This document shows positions 58,631-64,000 of a stretch of DNA of 64,000 bases, piece after piece; the stretch's first letter is position 1; the number at the start of each line of letters is the position of its first letter. Position numbers and translations under genes: made by a program. Below the pieces are notes generated by a model. The model saw only the letters and a program-made list of their open reading frames with translations, did no database searches and had not been told where the DNA came from. Origin of the DNA: Zopfochytrium polystomum (taxonomy: Eukaryota; Chytridiomycota; Chytridiomycetes; Chytridiales; Chytridiaceae); contig JAIVFJ010000138.1 in NCBI GenBank assembly GCA_025765615.1, forward strand, positions 115,459 through 179,458, written 5' to 3'.

Positions 58631-58921
58631 TGCCTGTTTGTCAGGAACAGGGCAGGACAGGACAAGGCAGACACGGAACTGAGAGGAGTGATGATTGTAT
58701 TGGAAACAATAATTCACTTGAGGGATGGGACAGGTCCCTGATCCCCCTTTTATACCTTTTGAGAGTCTTCCTTGTCAAGACTCAAAGAAAGTTCCAGAAA
58801 GAGCAATTAGTAATACAATGATACCAATGATACCAATGACAACAAGACAAGTCAGGAAAGCAAAGAAGGTTCCAGAAGGTTCCAGAAGGTTCCAGAGGTT
58901 TCCAGAGGGTGATTCATAACA
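58631..58921 (-). mobile_element. 3' LTR of the Ty3/gypsy element
   Basis: A 291-bp segment starting TG and ending CA in plus coordinates, directly adjacent to a polypurine tract on the minus strand (58925-58936, aaaagggggaga). It contains a TATA-like box on the minus strand (tataaaaggggg) and about three tandem ttccagaagg units near 58868-58900. The 5 bp outside it read agagg; no second copy of agagg next to an LTR is seen on the right, as the 5' LTR is absent. Confidence 0.75.
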
Positions 58922-61775
58922 TTATCTCCCCCTTTTAGGCCTCTTCTGCAACTTGGTGGGGTACCTGGTCTTGAACTTGAGCAGAGGGTCTTGGCACTGA
59001 GTGAGGTTTGACTCAGGTTCCCAGATGTTGTCAGCATCTGAGTAACCTTTCCACTTAACAAGGAACTTGAGTGTCCTTCCAAACCACTTGGCATCCAAGA
59101 TTTGTTCAATCTCAAATTCCTCTTCACCTTCTACGTCAACTGGAGGAGGAGGAGGAACAACTCTGCCTGGAATGGAATTGGCCACAAACTTCTCCAAAAG
59201 GCTGACATGGAAAACTGGGTGGATCTTCATGGATGCAGGGAGATCCAGCTTGAAGGTGACTGGATTGATTTGCTCCAAGATCTTGAAAGGTCCCAACTTG
59301 AGGTTGTCTAGCTTGGGACTTGGTCTTTTGGTCTGCAAGTTCTTCCTCAGAAGCCAAACTTGCTGACCCACAGCAAGGACATGGTCCATTCTGTGAGTGT
59401 TGGCGAATCTTGAGGCATCTTCTTGGGCTTGCTTCAGGGTGGAGTCCAGGAAGGTGCTGATGATCTTGAGCTTATGCAAGTGTGAAGCCACAGCAGGAGC
59501 TTGGACATTGGATAGGGTCTCTTGTCCCAGAAGATCTCCTCTTGGATTGAAGCCATAGGTTGCAAAGAAAGGAGATAGCTGGGTGCTTGAGTGGAGAGAA
59601 TTGTTGAGAGCAAATTCTGCCAGCGGAAGGAGGGTGGGCCAATCATCCTGTTGATAGCTGACATAGCACCTCAAATACTGCTCCAGAGTCCGGTTTGTTC
59701 TTTCTGTTTGTCCATCAGTCTGAGGGTGATAAGCAGTTGACAGTTGAGACTTGATTCCAAGGGCTGCTGTGAGTGCTTTCCAAAATTGAGATCTGAACTG
59801 AGGTCCTCTGTCACTGATGATTGACTGAGGCAGCCCATGGAGCCTGAATATGTGCTGCAAAAACAGGTCTGCTCTTCCTTGTGCATCTATATTCTCAGTG
59901 CAGGGGATGAAATGGGCCAACTTTGTCCTTCTGCAGATGACAACAAGGATAGAGTCAAATCCATGGGATGGGGGCAGTTTCACAATGAAGTCCATGGATA
60001 TTGATGACCAAGGGCTGATGGCAATTGGGAGGGGCTCCAGAAGTCCATAGGGCTTGTGTCTGCTGGATTTGTTTCTTTGACAGGTTTCACAGCTGCTGAC
60101 ATAGTTCTTGATGTACTTCCTCATGCCTGGCCAGTAGAAGTCTCTGGAAACAAGCTCATATGTCTTGTGCTCTCCTGGGTGTCCAGCTGTTGCTGCATCA
60201 TGCCTTGTCTTGAGTATCTCAAGTTTTTCCTCTTCTTGGCTGATTTGAACCTTGTGAGGCTTGGGGTCCTTGGAAATAGCATGGGCCCACACACTGTCAG
60301 GAAGCAATGAAAGGTGTGTCTTGGATGGTGGGGTGAAACCATCTCCCCCTTCAGGTGCAAGGTCTGTTCTTCTTGACAGGGCATCAGCCACAGTGTTAAG
60401 GTGGCCAGGAGAATAGCACAGCTTAAAGTCATACTCAGAGAGCAGTTCAGCCCACCTGGCATGCCTCTGTTTGAGCAACCTCCTTGCCCTGAAGAAGGTG
60501 AGGTTCTTGTGATCAGAATAGACAGAGATGCCTTTAGAACCAGCCAAGTAGTGTCTCCAGAATTTGAATGCTTCCACAATTCAAGCAACTCCTTGTCATG
60601 GACAGTGTAGTTACACTCAGCACTGTTCAACTTCCTGGAGTAATATGCCACTGGATGCAGAGGAGCAGAGGGGTCCTGAGAGCTTGGCTGGGACAGAACA
60701 GCACCGAGGGCATAGTCTGAGGCATCAGTTTCCAAGGTGAAGGGAAGCAAGGGATCCACATGCTTAAGTAGTGGTGCACTTGTGGTTGCTGTCTTAAGAG
60801 CTAGCCAGGCTTGCTCTGCTGCTGGGGTCCATTCAAACTTGGTGGTCTTCTTGGTGAGATCAGTGAGAGGCTTGGCTATGGCAGAATAGTTGGCAATGAA
60901 GGTTCTGTAGAAGTTGCAAAACCCAAGGAAGCTTTGAACATCCTTGATGGAATTAGGAGCCTTCCATTCAAGAATAGTTTGGATCTTGTCTGGTGCCATG
61001 GAGATCCCTTTGTCAGACACAATGAACCCCAAAAACTCAATGGAGGTCTTGTGGAATTCACACTTCTCCAGCTTTGCATAGAGGTGATGCTGTCTGAGTC
61101 TCTCCAAGACAGTCTTGACATGTCCCATATGGCTTGCAGTGTCAGACGAAAATACCAGGATATCATCCAGGTAGACAATGACAAAAAGGTCCAGAATATC
61201 CCTGAAGATGTCATTCATCATGCCTTGGAAAATAGCTGGAGCATTGGTAAGTCCAAAGGGCATGACCAAGTACTCAAAGTGACTGTATTTGCATCTGAAG
61301 GCAGTCTTCCATTGATCCTGGGGCTTAATTCTGACCAAATTGTAGGCACCTCTGAGGTCAATCTTGGAAAATATCCTTGCATGGCTCAGTTTGTCCAGTA
61401 ATTCAGAGATGAGAGGCAGTGGATAGCGGTTCTTGACTGTCATCTCATTGAGATCTCTGTAGTCCACGCAGGGTCTCAGCCCCCCATCCTTGTTCTTGAC
61501 AAAAAAGATGGGAGCTCCAGCTGGTGACTTGGAAGGTTGGATGAATCCCTTGTTCAGCATTTCTTCAATGTATTCTTGGAGGGCCTTGGCTTCTGGTGGA
61601 GAGAGGTGGTACAGTGGCTTGAAAGGTGGGCTGCAATTTTCATCCTTGAGTGGGATTTCACAGTCATAAGGCCTCTGAGCTGGTAGCAGGTCTGCCTTGG
61701 TCTTGGAAAGCACATCAGCAGAGATATTCTTTTGGTATCCTTCCATCACCAAGTGGCTCCTACCCAGTCCAACCT
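58922..61775 (-). pseudogene. Ty3/gypsy chromovirus pol, 5'-truncated and frameshifted
   Basis: Minus-strand pol. The first frame (61752 to about 60580) holds reverse transcriptase (KNKDGGLRPCVDYRDLN, IDLRGAYNLVRI, the YLDD catalytic box in FVIVYLDDILVF, SIEFLGFIVSDKGI) and the start of RNase H (LETDASDYALGAVLSQ). A one-base loss near 60580 moves the rest into a second frame (60577-58922): the end of RNase H, integrase zinc motif (HPGEHKTYELVSRDF ... CETCQ), integrase core (SISMDFIVKLP, IISDRGPQF, YHPQTDGQTERTNRTLEQ) and a C-terminal chromodomain (EILDAKWFGRTLKFLVKWKG-type). gag, protease, the primer-binding site and the 5' LTR are missing. The frame is otherwise clean, so the copy is fairly young. 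The right edge is approximate. Confidence 0.92.
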
Positions 61776-61789
61776 AAGCAGCATGCAGA

Positions 61790-62810
61790 CAGCTTCCCAT
61801 GCCTGGTTTACCTGGGATGCCACCTTCAGTTTTCCCTTCAGTGCCTGCATTACCAATGCCTGGAGCGCCACCCTCGATGCTGGGTCTTCCTGGGTCTTTG
61901 GCAGGAGCCATTCCAGGCATGCCTATGCCGCCACTCCCCGGAACTGTACCGCCACTGGCGGGCGTTGTCCCACCCATGCCGCCGGGGCTGATGGGATTGC
62001 CTCCGCCACCAGTGCCCGGGGCGGGAATGCCGCCGTTCCCAGGCATGCCTCCTTCGGGTATTCCTCCGCCAACCGGAATTCCGGGAATGCCAGTGATGCC
62101 ACCCGGATTTAGACCTTTTCCCCCGATACCGATGCCCCCAGGATCCGCTGTGTATGGACCCGCACCTCTTAGTCATTTTACTGTTCTGTTGTTCTTTTCC
62201 GCAAGAGAAGATTTACACACTAAAGTATTGCTGTCCTCCAGGCCCTCGGTTCCCGTTGGACTCGGTGTCCCACCGCCACGACCACCACCACCTGGCATGG
62301 GAACGGCCAACACCGGTTCCGCACATTCGTCCCCTACTGCTAATGCGAGCAGTTCGAATTCTGCTTCCAACCGTCCACCTATTGTGCACCCCCTGCCGCC
62401 AAAACCTGGGACGGTTCCCGCTCCGCAGACGACAGTACCTGGGGTCGGAGCCAGCACTAGCGCCGCAGACGTTGCTGCTGTCGGATTACAGTCGACTTTC
62501 TCGAGCATGTCGACAACGGCGGAGAGCCAAGATGCCCAGTTTGCAGGCACGACTTCTGCGTCCGAGGTGCGCGAGGCCCCGGGCGGGAATGGTGTGGACG
62601 CGTCAACGATGGAAGGTGTGGTCTCTTACGGCAAGATGATCGGGACATCGTACCTTGTGTTCGCCGACAACGAAGAATCAATGGTAGGGGTGACCGTGCG
62701 CGTAGGAGAGCCGGTGGTCGAAACTGACACTAGTTCCAATGCAATTTGTATCTGCCGAACAGGAGGAAAAGAGAGCCAAGCATCCGAAGCACAGGTTTGT
62801 CGAAGTTTGA
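61790..62810 (+). CDS. ZNF207/BuGZ-like protein, C-terminal part only (GLEBS motif)
   Basis: The long Pro/Gly/Met-rich frame (MPGLPGMPPSVFPSVPALPM and onward) and the end match the Pro-rich and GLEBS regions of ZNF207/BuGZ, a spindle protein that binds Bub3. The GLEBS motif is rebuilt by splicing: SYGKMIGTSYLVFADNEESM joined at about 62762 to EEKRAKHPKHRFVEV-stop (TGA at 62808-62810). A further intron runs from about 62149 to 62241. The family's two N-terminal C2H2 zinc fingers are not found to the left; instead the frame abuts the gypsy element at about 61.78 kb. It is therefore either a gene broken by the insertion, a gene with a very long interrupted intron, or an assembly join. Confidence 0.65.
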
Positions 62811-63945
62811 ACAAGTGAATCAAAATCAAGAGAGTGGTGGGGCGGGGGTGAGGGTGGGCAAAACAACAAAAACAAAAAAAAAAAAAAAAAAAAAAAGGAT
62901 GAGAAATGACGCCACATGAGCCTGGACAAAGGTTAGCGAGGTATCAGTGTTTGTCGAGGTATTGCTCTTTCAGCGCCAAAATGTCGTTTCGACTCTGAAA
63001 ATAAAATCATCGCCAAAATTCATCGTCAGACCGACAGCCAAACAATAACGTTGTTCAATATCAAAAAGACGGAAGTGTAAACACGGGAGTAAAATAAAAC
63101 AAGGAAACTGCAGGAGGCCAACCGCCACAGACCACAGAAAACCTTTTCCTCTTTTTTCTTCATCAGGACTACGGAAAAAATAAGGGCGAAGTGTTTTTGG
63201 TATGGTACTAGGGGATGCCTGTTGACTTACAAACAAAAAAAAACAAAAACAAAAAGAAAGAAAGAGGAAGAAAATTCATTAAGTAGCAAGGTCGCATAGA
63301 GAGAGAGAGTGTGTGTGTGTGTGCCTGTAAAAAGCTTTAAGACCGACAGAGCAACAGGCATACAGAGAGACAGAGAGGTAGAGCTGAACGAAGTACAGCA
63401 CCTTTTTAAGCACAGATTGCAAAGAGACAGAGAGATAGACAGCGAGACACAACCTGTCGACTGCCACTCTTATAGACAGACAGCCCATTGACTTCCTTCC
63501 TTTTTTAGTTTTACAGCATGATCAAAGTGCAAAAGAGAGAGAGAGAGATGTAGGGAGGGAGATGTAGGGAGGGAGGGAGAGAGAAGCTGGGTTGTTTTTT
63601 GAGTCAGGGGGCTCCCACCCCCCTCCCACCCCCTGCTCGATCGATCAAGATGATTGGATACACTGTCTATCCTGACACTTTCCTCTCGTTGCGTTGAAGT
63701 TGATTGCAACTGCCTTGTCGGATGGGTTGGTCCGCCTCCTATGAGATGGTCTGAGTTGCCCCACCCCCAAGCAAGAAAGTACCAAGGACTAAAGAGAGAG
63801 AGGGAGCGACAGAGACAGAGACAGAGAAACAGATAGAGAGAGACAGAGGGGAATATGTTTTTTGAGTCAGGGTGCTCCACCCCCTGAGGCCCCCCAGTGG
63901 GGAGGGGGCTTGCCGCCCCCCTCAACAGACAGAGACAAGAGAGAT

Positions 63946-63984
<39 letters not shown>

Positions 63985-64000
63985 AGAGAGGAGAGCGAGA
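62811..64000. other. Right-hand intergenic region, microsatellite-rich
   Basis: Poly-A near 62873-62896, (GT)n near 63309-63322, and GA-rich sequence at 63530-63590, 63795-63850 and 63930-64000. The window ends inside the last GA tract. No coding family was recognised on either strand. Confidence 0.7.

Noticed and set aside
1..64000. tRNA or rRNA genes
   Set aside because: Scanning by eye for T-arm (GGTTCGAATCC-like) motifs with matching acceptor stems found none outside coding exons. A covariance-model scan was not possible.

Overview
The window looks like nuclear DNA of a zoosporic (chytrid-like) early-diverging fungus. Genes are dense, split by short (about 50-100 nt) spliceosomal introns, and mixed with long homopolymer and microsatellite tracts. 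The set combines fungal genes (SPT23/MGA2, PHO81/GDE1-type GDPD, MSS4-type PIP5-kinase, a LAA2-like AP-1 cofactor) with genes usually absent from Dikarya: an ADCY10-type soluble adenylyl cyclase, an antiquitin-type ALDH7, a WRAP53/TCAB1-like protein and a ZNF207/BuGZ GLEBS motif. The exact taxon cannot be fixed by eye.

Layout: 0.2-5.2 kb, UBA4/MOCS3 and ALDH7 (both -). 6.3-7.6 kb, secreted SMP-30/NHL-like beta-propeller (+). 8.2-9.1 kb, Ser/Pro-rich protein (+). 11.1-15.1 kb, RhoGEF (+), converging on a GDPD gene (-) whose start lies 7 nt below the stop of a soluble adenylyl cyclase (-, 17.3-22.7 kb). 23.4-25.4 kb, a second Ser/Pro-rich protein and a small ABM-like protein (+). 25.6-26.5 kb, tetraspanin (-). 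27.0-29.6 kb, PIP5K (+). 30.4-32.6 kb, WRAP53-like (-), divergent from a possible PAXX/XLF-like gene (+). 33.7-35.7 kb, CPSF6-like RNA-binding protein (+). 35.8-38.8 kb, atypical Rab-like GTPase and CTU1/NCS6 (-), divergent from LAA2-like (+, 38.8-41.1 kb). 42.9-48.7 kb, SNF2/STH1 chromatin remodeller (+). 49.4-53.9 kb, SPT23/MGA2 (+).

54.8-61.8 kb is a nested transposon cluster that can be dated by its target-site duplications. A Tc1/mariner copy was split by an LTR insertion (TSD aaatt), a 5'-truncated LINE then landed in that LTR (TSD gcgcctggcat), and a Ty3/gypsy chromovirus, truncated at its 5' end, abuts the same Tc1 copy. The cluster ends against the C-terminal exons of a BuGZ-like gene whose zinc-finger part is not visible. 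The last 1.2 kb is simple repeat.

Functionally, UBA4 and CTU1/NCS6 belong to one pathway (URM1-dependent tRNA 2-thiolation). The cyclase, PIP5K, RhoGEF and GDPD are signalling or lipid-metabolism genes. No operon, CRISPR array, rRNA or tRNA gene was recognised.
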